Assembly: GCF_010015445.1 (NCBI RefSeq)
Contig: NC_053112.1
Location: 3,764,749-3,828,748, forward strand
Length of the DNA stretch: 64,000 nt
Source of the DNA: Perca fluviatilis
Taxonomy: Eukaryota > Chordata > Actinopteri > Perciformes > Percidae
Reading direction: 5' to 3'
Shown piece after piece: positions 33,100 through 45,037 of the stretch (the stretch's first letter is position 1; the number at the start of each line of letters is the position of its first letter). A model generated the notes under the pieces. The model was not told the DNA's origin. It searched no databases and worked only from the letters and a program-made list of their open reading frames with translations. A program made the translations under genes and the position numbers.

Positions 33100-36000
33100 C
33101 CAGATGTCTGAGTGTGTGTGTTCCCAGATGTCTGAGTGTGTAATGTGTGTGTTCCCAGATTCGTTTGTGTGAATGTGTGTATTGTGTGTCCCAAGAGTGG
33201 TAATGTGTGTGTTCAATGCTGTGTGTTGTGTGCAGGTGTGTGGGGGTGTTGTGTGTGTTCCATGTTGAGTGTATGTGTGTGTTCCCAAGGATGGTAATGT
33301 GTGGTTCCCAAGTGAGTGGTAATTGTGTGTCAGCTGAGTGTGTTTGTGTGTGTTCCCAAGCTGGAGTGTGTTGTGTGTGTGTTCCCAGATGTCTGAGTGT
33401 GTTGTGTGTGTTCCCAGATGTCTGATGTGTAATGTGTGTTCCCAGATGTCTGAGTGTGTAATGTTGTGTTCCCAGATGTCTGATGTGTTGTGTGTGTTCC
33501 AGATGTCTGGTGTGTAATGTGTGTGTTCCCAATGAGTGTAGGTGTCTAGATTCGAGTGTGTAACGGGTGTGTTCCCAGATGTCTGAGTGTGTAATTGTGT
33601 GTTCCCAGATGTCTGAGTGTGTTGTGTGTGTGTTAGTGTACTGGGCGGTGTTGGTGTAGCTGGTGTGTTGTGTGTGTGTTCCCAGATGTCTGAGTGTAAC
33701 GTGTGTGTGTTCCCAGAGCTGAGGTGTAATGTGTGTTCCCAATCATGGGTCCAGCTGAGTGTAATGTGTGTGTTCCCAATGTCTGAGTGTGTAATTGGGT
33801 TCCCAATGTCTGAGTGTGTAATGTGTGTGTTCCAGTGGTGTAATGTGTGTGTCCAAGCTGGTGTGTATGTGTGTTCAGATGCTGAGGTGTGTAATGTGTG
33901 TGTTCCAATGCTGGTGGTAATGTGTGTGTTCCAGCTGAGTGTGTAGTGTGTGTTCCTGGTGTAATGTGTGTTCCCAAGCTGGTGTGTATGTGTGTGTTAG
34001 CTATGTGTAATGTGTGTTCCCAGATGTCTGAGTGTGTAATGTGTGTGTTCCCAGATGTCTGAGTGTGTTGTGTGTGTTCCCAGATGTCTGGAGTGTGTAA
34101 TGTTTGTGTTCAATGTCTGAGTGTGTAATGTGTGTGTTCCAGGGTGTATTGTGTGTTCCAGATGCTGAGTGTGTGTTCCGTGATGTCTGGGTGTATTGTG
34201 TTCCCAATGTCTGGAGTGTGTAATTGTGTTCAATGCTGAGTGTGTAACGTGTGTGTGTTCCCAGATGTCTGAGTGTGTTGTGTGTTCCAGATGTCTGAGT
34301 GTGTTGTGTGTTCCCAGATGTCTGAGTGTTTGTGTGTGTTCCCAATCTGAGTGTGTATGTGTGTTCCAGATGTTGAGTGTGTAACGTGTGTGTTCCCAGA
34401 GTCTGAGTGTGTTGTGTGTGTTCCAATTTGAGTGTGTAACGTTGGTTCCCATTCTAGTGTGTTGTGTGTGTGTTCCAATAGTTGTTTGTGTGTGTGTTCC
34501 AATGTGGTGTGTGTGTGTGTTCCAGATGTCTGAGTGTGTTGTGTGTGTCCCCAGAGTCTGAGTGTGTTGTGTGTGTGTTCCCAGATCTGAGTGTGTTGTG
34601 TGTGTTCCCAGATGTCTGAGTGTGTAACGTGTGTGTTCCCAGATGTCTGAGTGTGTTGTGTGTGTGTTCCCAGATGTCTGAGTATGTTGTGTGTGTGTTC
34701 CCAGATGTCTGAGTATGTTGTGTGTGTGTTCCCAGATGTCTGAGTGTGTAACGTGTGTGTGTTCCAATGTTGAGTATGTTGTGTGTGTTCCCAAGTCTGA
34801 TGTGTTGTGTGGTTCCCAACGAGTGTGTATGTGTGTGTTCCCAATGTCTGAGTGTAATGTGTGTGTTCCAGATGTCTGAGTGTTGTGTGTGTTCCCAGAT
34901 GTCTGAGTGTGTAATGTTGTGTCCAATGGATGTGTAATGTGTTGTTCCAGGCTGATGTGTAATGTTGTGTTCAGATGCGGTGTGTGTGCAATGTGGTGTG
35001 TTGTGTGTCCGATGTGTTGAGTGTGTGTGTTCCCAGATGTCTGAGTGTGTAACGTGTGTGTTCCCAGATTCTGAGTGTGTAATGTGTGTTCCAGATGTCT
35101 GAGGTGTGTTGTGTGTGTTCCCAGATCTGAGTGTGTTGTGTGTGCAGATGTCTGAGTGTAACGTGTGTTCCCAGATGTCTGAGTGTAACGTGTGTGTTCC
35201 CAGATGTCTGAGTGTGTAACGTGTGTCAATTGAGTGGTAATGTGTGTGTCAATGTCTGAGTGTGTTGTGTGTGTGTTCCAATCTGTGTGTTTGTGTTCCC
35301 AATGTCTGAGTGTAACGTGTGTTCCCAAGCTGAGTGTGTAATGTGTGTGTTCCCAGATGTCTGGGTGTGTATGTGTGTGTGTTCCAATGCTGAGTGTGTT
35401 GTGTGTGTGTTCCCAATGTCTGAGTGTGTTGTGTGTTCCCAGATGTTGAGTGTAATGGTGTGTAATGTCTGGGTGTAATGTGTGTGTAATGTTGAGTGTG
35501 TAAGGGTGGTTCAATGTTGAGTGTGTAATGTGTTGTGTGTTCCCAGATGTCTGAGTATGTTGTGTGTGCCAATGTCTGAGTGTAATGTGTGTCCAATGTC
35601 TGGAGTGTTGTGTGTGTGTCCAATTCTGAGTATGTTGTGTGTGTGTCCAGATGTTGAGTGTGTAATGTGTGTTCCCAGATGTCTGAGTGTGTTGTGTGTG
35701 TTCAGAGCTGAGTGTGTTTGTGTGTGTTCCCAACTGAGTGTATTGTGTGTGTTCCCAGATGTCTGAGTTGTTGTGTGTGTTCCCAATTCTGAGTGTGTAA
35801 CGGTGTGTTCAGAGTCTGGAGTGTGTTGTGTGTGTTCCCAGATGTCTGAGTGTGTTGTGTGTGTTCCCAGATGTCTGAGTGTGTTGTGTGTGTTCCCAGA
35901 TGTCTGAGTGTTGTGTTCAGATGTCTGAGGTGTGTGTGTTCCGAGATGTCTGGAGTGTGTTGTGGTGTTCCCAGATGTCTGAGTGTGTTGTGTGTGTTCC

Positions 36001-38180
36001 CAGATGTTCGAGTGTGTTGTGTGTGTTCCCAGATGTCTGAGTGTGTTGTGTGTGTGTTCCCAGATGTCTGAGTGTGTAACGTGTGTCCCCAATGCTGAGT
36101 GTGTTGTGTGTGTTCCAGATGCTGAGTGTAACGTGTGTGCAATCTGGTTGTACTGTGTGTCAATGCTGAGTATGTTGTGTGTGTTCCAATGTTGAGTGTA
36201 TTGTGTGTTCAATGCTGAGTGTAACGTTGTGTGTGTTCCAATCTGAGTGTGTTGTTGTGTGTTCCCAAGAGTGTGTAACTGTGTGTCCCAGATGCTGAGT
36301 GTTGTGTGTGTTCCCAACTGAGTGTAACGTTGTGTTCCCAGATGTCTGAGATTGTGTGGTCAATGAGTGTGTTGTGTGTGTGTTCAATGCTGATGTGTGT
36401 GTGTGTTCCCAATGTCTGATGTGTTGTGTGTGTTCCAATGTCCGGAGTGTGTAATGTGTGTGTTCCCAAGTTGATGTGTATGTGTGTTCCCAACGAGTGT
36501 GTATGTGTGTGTTCCCAGATGTCTGGTGTGTTGTGTGTGTTCCAGATGTTGAGTGTAGTGTGTGTTCCCAGATGTCTTGTGATGTGTGGAGTGGTTGTGT
36601 GTGTGTTCCCAGATGTCTGAGTGTATTGTGTGTGTTCCCAGATGTCTGAGTGTGTTGTGTGTGTCCCAGATCTGAGTGTGTTGTGTTGTTAATGTTGAGT
36701 GTGTTGTGTGTTCCCAGATGTCTGAGTGTGTTGTGTGTTCCCAGATGTCTGAGTGTGTTGTGTGTGTTCCCAGATGTCTGAGTGTGTTGTGTGTTCCCAG
36801 ATGTCTGAGTGTTTTGTGTTCCCAGATGTCTGAGTGTGTTGTGTGTTCCCATGCTGAGTGTGTTGTGTGTGTTCCCATGTCTGAGTGTGTTGTGTGTGTG
36901 TTCCAGATGTCTGAGTGTGTTGTGTGTGTTCCAGATGTCTGAGTGTGTTGTGTGTGTTCCCAGATGTCTGGAGTGTGTTGTGTGTGTTCCCAGATGCTGG
37001 TGTGTTGTGTGTGTTCCCAGCTGAGTGGTATGTGTGTGTTCCTGATTGAGTGTGTGTTGGTCCCAGATGTCTGGAGTGTGTTGTGTGTGTTCAGATGCAG
37101 TGTGTTGTGTGTTAATGGAGTGTGTAAGTGTGTTAGGTGTTGTGTCGATTCTGAGTGTGTTGTGTGTTCCCAGATGTCTGAGTGTGTAATGTGTGTGTTC
37201 CCAGATGTCTGAGTGTGTTGTGTGTGTTCCCAGATGTCTGAGTGTGTAACGTGTGTGTTCCCAGATGTCTGAGTGTGTTGTGTGTGTTCCCAGATGTCTG
37301 AGTGTGTAATGTGTGTGTTCCCAGATGTCTGAGTGTGTAATGTGTGTGTTCCCAGATGTCTGAGTGTGTGTGTGTGTTCCCAGATGTCTGAGTGTGTAAT
37401 GTGTGTGTTCCCAAGTTGAGGTGTAATGTGTCCAGATGTCTGAGTGTAATGTGTGTCCAATGTCGAGGTTGTGCCCAGATGTCTGGTGTGTAATGTGTGA
37501 TGTCTGAGTATGTTGTGTGTCCCAGATGTCTGAGTGTGTAATGTGTGTGTGAGTGTAATGTGTGTTCCCAGATGTCTGAGTGATGTTGTGTGTGTTCCCA
37601 GATGTCTGAGTGTGTAATGTGTGTGTTCCCAGATGTCTGAGTGTGTAATGTGTGTGTTCCCAGATGTCTGAGTGTGTAATGTGTGTGTGTTCCCAGATGT
37701 CTGAGTGTGTAATGTGTGTGTGTTCCCAGATGTCTGAGTATGTTGTGTGTGTTCCCAGATGTCTGAGTGTGTTGTGTGTGTTCCCAGATGTCTGAGTGTG
37801 TTGTGTGTGTGTTCCCAGATGTCTGAGTGTGTTGTGTGTGTTCCCAGATGTCTGAGTGTGTTGTGTGTGTGTTCCCAGATGTCTGAGTGTGTTGTGTGTG
37901 TTCCCAGATGTCTGAGTGTGTAACGTGTGTGTTCCCAGATGTCTGAGTGTGTAATGTGTGTGTTCCCAGATGTCTGAGTGTGTAATGTGTGTGTTCCCAG
38001 ATGTCTGAGTGTGTAATGTGTGTTCCCAGATGTCTGAGTGTGTTGTGTGTGTGTTCCCAGATGTCTGAGTGTGTTGTGTGTTCCCAGATGTCTGAGTGTG
38101 TAATGTGTGTGTTCCCAGATGTCTGAGTGTGTAATGTGTGTGTTCCCAGATGTCTGAGTGTGTAATGTGTGTGTTCCCAG
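33100..38180. repeat. 31-bp minisatellite repeating a pacs2 3' splice site (about 5.1 kb)
   Basis: Roughly 160 copies of a 31-bp unit that starts atgtctgagtgtgt, continues with aatg or ttg/acg variants, and ends tgtgttcccag. The last unit's gtgttcccag is the acceptor of the exon starting at 38,181, so each unit copies that splice site. Units near the right end (37,560-38,180) are nearly perfect. The middle (33,400-37,500) has many one- to four-base losses. Minus-strand frames of Thr-His-Ser-Asp are artefacts. Confidence 0.95.
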
Positions 38181-38335
38181 CTGTAACTGTAACTCCCAGA
38201 CGCCGCCGCCGGTGAAGGTGGTGCTGGGCGGAGACCAGAGCTACCTGAGCACCGTCCTCGGCTGCTTCGTGGAGCAGCTGGCCAGCAAGACGCCTGATTG
38301 GCTGAGCTACTTCCGCTTCCTCATCCTCCCCATCG
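38181..38335 (+). CDS. pacs2: PACS-family sorting protein (pacs2-like), exon
   Basis: A 155-bp exon after the 31-bp array. Its first base completes a codon begun in a previous exon (phase 2) and it ends with one base of the next codon before gtacgc. It encodes [40 protein letters not shown] and [16 protein letters not shown] followed by PVKV, FVEQLA.KTPDWL and the F.ILP.G strand are strongly conserved in PACS1 and PACS2. The preceding visible exon (31,903) ends phase 0, so at least one exon of 3n+2 bp lies between but was not found. Confidence 0.9.
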
Positions 38336-38363
38336 GTACGCATGCACTCAAAGACACACACAT

Positions 38364-38367
<4 letters not shown>

Positions 38368-38440
<73 letters not shown>
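38368..38440. repeat. (CA)n microsatellite just after a pacs2 donor
   Basis: About 36 CA units starting 30 bp downstream of the donor at 38,336. The rest of this intron (38,441-39,280) shows no recognised gene. Confidence 0.95.
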
Positions 38441-38441
<1 letters not shown>

Positions 38442-39287
38442 TATATGAAAATGTATGGCTTACACTTTATTTAAAGGGTGTGTATAAGTGTCAGGGACCA
38501 AGCAGTAAGACAACGAGGAAAAAACAGGATAAAAAACAGATGTGAACTCAACAAAACTGACCTCCTGAATGAGAGAAAAGGGAACATGTATACTAACTGG
38601 GCCACACCAAATAACACACAGGGGAAAACCAAATGGACATAATTGCAACTAATACAAATAAACCCAACCTAAACCTAAATCCCCCCTCCAGCATGGCATC
38701 TGATGGTACGGCCCAATTGGCAGGCCATAGTATATAACAGTCCTTCACCCTTGGCCATGCCTTTTCTGCACCGGGAAGGCCCTCACCACCAGCATGGTAA
38801 CAAAGACAGAAAATAAGGATTAATACAACAAAAACTTTACAATGTAGAAAAGACTGCATTCCATTTAAACCATATAAAGCTAAAGGAAATAAAGATGGAT
38901 TATGAATTAACCAAACAGTGCAATGTGTTTGTTTTAATGTTGAAATTGTTTGGGGTGTGGCTGACTGCACACTAAATTAATATATGCTGGCTGTGTAACC
39001 TGTGTGGCTTAGGCCATCACAGTAAGACACCATCATAATTAAATAGACACTATCAATGCAAAGTGAGCATTGTTTCAGATGTTTGTTATGACAACTATAC
39101 ATTAACCTGACAACATAACATAAAATCAATATGTCACAGCAGGCCCAATAACATGTGACGTGTGACGTGTGACATCACTTGTCACCACAACGTAAACAAC
39201 AAATCCTTTCCACCCTCATCGTCTGACCTGTAAACCAGCTCGCTGCCAGCCTTCCCATGATGCTTTGTGTGCTTATGTCCTCGCCAG

Positions 39288-39398
39288 GAGCCCACCCGCT
39301 GGCCAAGTACCTGGCCGCCCTGGACAGTAAATTCAGCGCCCTGTTCATGGACGCCAGCTGGAGGGAGCTGTTTGGCCGCCTGGAGCCCCCGCCACTCG
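39288..39398 (+). CDS. pacs2: PACS-family sorting protein (pacs2-like), exon
   Basis: A 111-bp exon, phase 1 to 1, acceptor tcctcgccag, donor gtaaga. With the split glycine it encodes [20 protein letters not shown] followed by [16 protein letters not shown]. The pattern HP.AKYL..LD.K, then W.ELF and EPP, matches PACS2 more than PACS1. The joins on both sides keep the frame. Confidence 0.9.
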
Positions 39399-39825
39399 GT
39401 AAGACCGATCCAAACTAATGACGCTGACTGTTATTTACATCGGGCGTACCAAACATGCAGAGTCTTCAGCAACATCAGATGATCTTCATACTGAACAGGC
39501 TGTTAGTCGTTGTGTTTTACATCTGTATTACATTACGTATTATTACTAGTGCCGTAACGCAAACTCATTCCAACGCCGTCAATTTATTTATCGCAGGATT
39601 AACCTTCTTTTTGGCCTTTGTAGTTTTTTTCACATGCTGTTGGAACAACTAGTAACGTTAGAAAAACTACAACTACCACACCGGATCTAGCTAGACCGGA
39701 AACACAACAACAGGCACGCCGCACACACTGGTTTGGGCTCGCCAGCCGGCCAACGAGTAGCCGGCTAACGTTACGGTTTGAGTGGATGGCGAGCACGAGA
39801 CGCCGAAATGGACTGTGTCTGATTA

Positions 39826-40956
39826 CAGATGTGTGTCTGATTACAGATGTGTGTCTGATTACAGATGTGTGTCTGATTACAGATGTGTGTCTGATTACAG
39901 ATGTGTCTCTGATTACAGATGTGTGTCTGATTACAGATGTGTCTGATTGCAGATGTGTCTCTGATTACAGATGTGTGTCTGATTGCAGATGTGTCTCTGA
40001 TTGCAGATGTGTGTCTGATTGCAGATGTGTGTCTGATTACAGATGTGTGTCTGATTACAGATGTGTGTCTGATTGCAGATGTGTCTCTGATTACAGATGT
40101 GTCTCTGATTGCAGATGTGTGTCTGATTACAGATGTGTGTCTGATTACAGATGTGTCTGATTACAGATGTGTCTGATTACAGATGTGTCTGATTGCAGAT
40201 GTGTCTCTGATTACAGATGTGTGTCTGATTACAGATGTGTGTCTGATTACAGATGTGTGTCTGATTACAGATGTGTGTCTGATTACAGATGTGTCTGATT
40301 GCAGATGTGTGTCTGATTACAGATGTGTGTCTGATTACAGATGTGTCTGATTGCAGATGTGTGTCTGATTACAGATGTGTCTCTGATTACAGATGTGTGT
40401 CTGATTACAGATGTGTCTGATTGCAGATGTGTGTCTGATTACAGATGTGTCTCTGATTACAGATGTGTGTCTGATTACAGATGTGTCTGATTGCAGATGT
40501 GTCTCTGATTACAGATGTGTGTCTGATTGCAGATGTGTCTCTGATTACAGATGTGTGTCTGATTGCAGATGTGTCTCTGATTGCAGATGTGTGTCTGATT
40601 GCAGATGTGTCTCTGATTGCAGATGTGTGTCTGATTACAGATGTGTGTCTGATTACAGATGTGTGTCTGATTAAAGATGTGTCTGATTAAAGATGTGTGT
40701 CTGATTACAGATGTGTGTCTGATTACAGATGTGTGTCTGATTACAGATGTGTGTCTGATTACAGATGTGTGTCTGATTAAAGATGTGTCTGATTAAAGAT
40801 GTGTGTCTGATTACAGATGTGTGTCTGATTAAAGATGTGTCTGATTACAGATGTGTGTCTGATTACAGATGTGTGTCTGATTACAGATGTGTGTCTGATT
40901 AAAGATGTGTCTGATTACAGATGTGTGTCTGATTACAGATGTGTCTCTGATTACAG
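39826..40956. repeat. 18-bp minisatellite repeating a pacs2 3' splice site (about 1.1 kb)
   Basis: More than 60 copies of atgtgtgtctgattacag, with 16-bp (one tg lost) and gattgcag or gattaaag variants. The last gattacag at 40,949-40,956 is the acceptor of the exon at 40,957. Each complete unit therefore carries a candidate acceptor and a candidate branch site (ctgat). Confidence 0.95.
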
Positions 40957-41059
40957 ATGTTGTGGGTGTAGCCGGGCGAGTGTCTCAGTATCTGAGCGGA
41001 GCGTCCGTGTCTCACCTGTGTCCGATCTCAGAGGCGATGCTGACCTGCAAACACAAGAG
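40957..41059 (+). CDS. pacs2: PACS-family sorting protein (pacs2-like), exon
   Basis: A 103-bp exon. Its first two bases complete an aspartate begun in the exon ending at 39,398, and it ends with two bases before gtactt. It encodes [20 protein letters not shown] followed by [21 protein letters not shown] and the [10 protein letters not shown] block are characteristic of PACS2 (PACS1 has AMLTYKQK, from memory). The acceptor gattacag is the last repeat unit of the 18-bp array. Confidence 0.9.
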
Positions 41060-41491
41060 GTACTTTAATGATTACCTCGTTACCTCGTTACCTCGTTACG
41101 TTAGGCTTCCTGTGTAACAGCGGCAAAAGCGTTGAAAAAAATGCACAAAAGCCCTGACCATGTGTCCTGTAGGGTCACGGTACAGCCCGGTTCACAGAGT
41201 TCTCGCTCAGTACTGGACCAGTTTCAAAGATTCCTGTTCACATTAGAAAAAAAACCTCGGAAAAAGTGACATAAAACTTTGGACAAATCGATAAAAATGC
41301 TTCTTTCCAAACAATTTAGGGAGACAGTGAGAACCGAGTGATTCATCTGTTGTTGTTTTTCTTAATTTTGGCCAAAGAAGATGTCAAAAGAAACAATTAA
41401 ATCACAGAAAAAGGAGATTTATTTTGGGTCCAGGTTGAAACAAACATAGTTCCCCTTTAATATTTCTGACTAAACATCTGTTTTACTGCTT

Positions 41492-41577
41492 GTTGTCATG
41501 TTGTCTTGTTGTCATGTTGTCATGTTGTCTTGTTGTCATGTTGTCATGTTGTCTTGTTGTCTTGTTGTTTTGTCCTG
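41492..41577. repeat. tgttgtcatgttgtct short tandem repeat at an acceptor
   Basis: About six imperfect 8-16-bp units of gttgtcat/gttgtctt that merge into the pyrimidine tract ttgtcctgtgcag of the exon at 41,583. Confidence 0.85.
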
Positions 41578-41582
41578 TGCAG

Positions 41583-41625
41583 CCCCGACGACGACTCCTG
41601 CCAGAAGTTTGTTCCTTTCATCGGG
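41583..41625 (+). CDS. pacs2: PACS-family sorting protein (pacs2-like), 43-bp exon
   Basis: A very short exon (43 bp) between ttgtcctgtgcag and gtaaga. Its first base completes a serine begun in the previous exon and it ends in phase 0. It encodes SPDDDSCQKFVPFIG, the conserved SPDE.S.QKF.PF.G block of PACS proteins. The frame agrees with both neighbours. Confidence 0.9.
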
Positions 41626-41627
41626 GT

Positions 41628-43128
41628 AAGAAACGTGTCCAGTACTCTGACTACAGTGTAAATATATAGAAACGTGTCCAGTACTCTGACTACAGTGTAA
41701 ATATATAGAAACGTGTCAGTACTCTGACTACAGTGTAAATATATAGAAACGTGTCAGTACTCTGACTACAGTGTAAATATATAGAAACGTGTCCAGTACT
41801 CTGACTACAGTATAAATATATAGAAACGTGTCAGTACTCTGACTACAGTGTAAATATATAGAAACGTGTCCAGTACTCTGACTACAGTGTAAATATATAG
41901 AAACGTGTCTGTACTCTGACTACAGTATAAATACAGTACAGGCCAAAAGTTTGGACACACTTTCTCATTCAATGCGTTTCCTTTTTATTTTCATGACTAT
42001 TTACATTGTAGATTCTCACTGAAGGCATCAAAACTATGAATGAACACATATGGAATTATGTACTTAACAAAAAAGTGTGAAATAACTGAAAACATGTCTT
42101 ATATTTTAGATTCTTCAAAGTAGCCACCCTTTGCTTTTTTTTATTAATCAGGGAAAAACTTCCACTAATTAACCCTGACAAAGCACACCTGTGAAGTGAA
42201 AACCATTTCAGGTGACTACCTCATGAAGCTCATTGAGAGAACACCAAGGGTTTGCAGAGTTATCAAAAAAAGCAAAGGGTGGCTACTTTGAAGAATCTAA
42301 AATATAAGACATGTTTTCAGTTATTTCACAATTTTTTGTTAAGTACATAATTCCATATGTGTTCAATCATAGTTTTGATGCCTTCGAATGAGAATTGTAA
42401 ATAGTCATGAAAATAAAAAACGCAATGAATGAAATAATCAAACTTTATTTCTTCACTAATATATAGAAACGTGTCCAGTACTCTGACTACAGTGTAAATA
42501 TATAGAAACGTGTCAGTACTCTGACTACAGTGTAAATATATAGAAACGTGTCAGTACTCTGACTACAGTGTAAATATATAGAAACGTGTCCAGTATTGCT
42601 AGACTACAGTGATATAATATATAGAAACGTGTCCAGTACTCTGACTACAGTATAAATATATAGAAACGTGTCCAGTACTCTGACTACAGTGTAAATATAT
42701 AGAAACGTGTCCAGTACTCTGACTACAGTGTAAATATATAGAAACGTGTCCAGTACTCTGACTACAGTGTAAATATATAGAAACGTGTCAGTACTCTGAC
42801 TACAGTGTAAATATATAGAAACGTGTCCAGTACTCTGACTACAGTGTAAATATATAGAAACGTGTCCAGTACTCTGACTACAGTGTAAATATATAGAAAC
42901 GTGTCCAGTACTCTGACTACAGTATAAATATATAGAAACGTGTCCAGTACTCTGACTACAGTATAAATATATAGAAACGTGTCCAGTACTCTGACTACAG
43001 TATAAATATATAGAAACGTGTCCAGTACTCTGACTACAGTGTAAATATATAGAAACGTGTCCAGTACTCTGACTACAGTATAAATATATAGAAACGTGTC
43101 CAGTACTCTGACTACAGTGTAAATACTG
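41628..43128. repeat. 39-bp minisatellite starting at a pacs2 donor, split by a Tc1-like element
   Basis: Tandem 38-39-bp units: aaacgtgtccagtactctga then ctacagtgtaaatatatag. The array starts at the intron's third base (gtaagaaacgtg). It runs to 41,932, is interrupted by the element 41,933-42,461, and resumes to 43,128; about 25 units in all. Variants are cgtgtcag (one c lost) and acagtataa. Confidence 0.95.
41933..42461. mobile_element. Non-autonomous Tc1/mariner-like element with long inverted repeats
   Basis: The left end begins with cagtacaggccaaaagtttg, a start familiar from fish Tc1-like elements. About 190 bp of each end are complementary: for example aagtagccaccctttgcttt on the left and aaagcaaagggtggctactt on the right, then acatgttttcagttattt and tacataattccatatgtgtt. 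It sits at a TA within the 39-bp unit. The core lacks a transposase. The extreme right end is degenerate. Confidence 0.8.
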
Positions 43129-43229
43129 CTTTAGTATTGTTGGGGTTTCCCTCCTCTGTGTCCCCCCTATTGGGACAGTGTGTCTGACTCCAATAAAAGA
43201 CCTTCAGTATACATCCCCGAGCATTCGTT

Positions 43230-43590
43230 ACATTTGGTATTACATTGATCCAAGAGCCAAATAAGACGACTTTCTTTTCAGTTGCTGGCCCCCAGCTGTG
43301 CCCCCTGACACCAGAGGTGCTCCTTCAATTGTGATATTCAAAGCCAGGCTCAAAACTCACCTTTTTCACTGGCCTTCCCGGCATTTTAATTGTCTTATCC
43401 TGCTATGTTTGTAATTAAGTGTTTGTCTTTTGATGTAGTTTTAGCCTAAATCACTGATTTGTAAGTGTATTTTATTTTTATTTTATCACCCTGTGGCTAA
43501 CGCGCTAATGTACAGCACTTTGGTCAGCGCGAGCTGTTTTTAAATGTGCAATAGAAATAAACTTTACTTACTTACTTACTTACTTACTAT
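43230..43590 (+). mobile_element. 3' end of a non-LTR LINE with (ACTT)n tail
   Basis: It encodes a decayed C-terminus (ttcaaagccaggctcaaaac, 'FKSRLKTHLF'-like) followed by a 3' untranslated region with tacagcactttggtcagcgc and aataaactt, ending in (actt)n. This is the layout of L2/Rex-type LINE 3' ends. It is 5' truncated. The following stretch to 45,037 is intron with no recognised exon. Confidence 0.65.
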
Positions 43591-45037
43591 AAGATAAAGT
43601 CAAATACATTTGTTTGATCAGTCAAGCGTCAAAATTACAATACACAGATCTGTGGGATCACAAAGCAGAGACTACGTTTCCCTAGCAACAGACAAAAACC
43701 CAGAGCTGGTCCACGTATCTCTAGACCGTCAGACCTCATCTCTTAACCGTTCTGTAGACTCGCCGTTCCCGACCTGTCGAGCGCCAGTGTGACTTCACGG
43801 GAGCGCCGTAACTGTTTATACTGGCGCGTGGTGGTCGCGACACTAGCTGCAGTCTTCTCCTAAACAGAGGGGGCGCTAATGAGCAAAGGCTACCGACTTT
43901 GCTCTTTCTACGGACTAGAAGAAGAAGAAAAGGTAAACAACGGCAGAACTGGCAGCAGCATTGACGTCAATGCTTTGATCTGATTGGATGAGCTACTTGG
44001 TGGGATCGAGCCTTTCATTCACCATAACAGAACCCATCTTAACCAGTAAGGTTACCAGAGAGACCTGCAGTCACTCTGAGAGTCCTGGCAGCACGCTGTC
44101 CTCCAGCTCGTTGACCTCTGGTCGCGCACTTGTCTTCCCGTCGACCACGAACATGTTGGTCGATTTTTTTTTAATGCTTTTGGTGCTTTTTTAAATGTTT
44201 TTGTTAACACTTTGTTTTAATTCATGGTCAATAAACTTAATTTAATTGACATTATACCTCATTTGAGATATAATTGAGTTTGAAAAAAAAGCAGAAATTA
44301 TGAATTATTTTGACTAATGGTTAAGATCAGAGGATGTTGAGTGGATCACAGATTGGTTGATGTCAAAGTGTGGTCAGGATACTGTATTTAACAAGAGTAC
44401 AACAACCAAAAATGGAAGTAGTCATTCATTTTACCTGAGAAGAACGTGGTATGGGTTCCATACAACATATATCCATGCACCCAACTTATTTCTGGGCAAT
44501 TTGGTTGTAAGAAACCGATACCTCTGATATAAAAAACTTTGAAAACAGGTCAAATTTAGCCCAAGGACATCACAAGGGTTAAATCCTGGCGCGCCAGCGA
44601 GATCTGAGTCATTTTGACGTCACATTGGCGCGCGACAGGTCAGGAACGTCGACTGTAAAGAGGCCTTTAACTCTGATGAACAGAAGGTGCATTGTGTATC
44701 AGACAGATGAGCAGAAAAACAGGAAAGACAGTTAGGAAGTTGCACCAGACAGAGGCCTCAACCCGAGCATGTGTTGTGTGAAGATAGCAGGAAGACGCCT
44801 CCCTGTGAGGAGAGAATAAAAACACAGAGACAGCTCAGATCGAAGCTCACTGGGACAGAGGCTGTGGTGGACCGAGCTGTCTGTTGCTAGGGAAACTTAG
44901 ACTCTGTTTGTGAACCCACAGCTGTGTTATAACTCTTATGCTGGACTCAGTAAACTTTACTTTCCTTATTTTGGGCCTGTCTTTCAGACAAATTCCCACT
45001 ACAATGTATACAATGTATTTTATCTTTGTGTTGTCAG

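Noticed and set aside
36160..38439. 759-residue minus-strand open frame rich in Thr-His-Ser-Asp (and similar frames 33,633-36,317)
   Set aside because: It is the 31-bp minisatellite read backwards. The unit lacks stops in all three minus frames and 31 is not a multiple of three, so the frame cycles through all of them. No start context or domain.
33100..40956. CRISPR-like regular arrays
   Set aside because: Units are contiguous with no unique spacers, and the context is a vertebrate gene.
39786..41117. Plus-strand frames of Cys-Leu-Ile-Thr-Asp-Val repeats, possibly a repeat protein
   Set aside because: They come from the 18-bp array. Frames change at each 16-bp variant, and the true reading is an intron ending at 40,956.
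43610..44194. Short plus-strand frames near AscI-like GC-rich sequence, considered as missing pacs2 exons
   Set aside because: No PACS block, no matching phase and no convincing splice sites.
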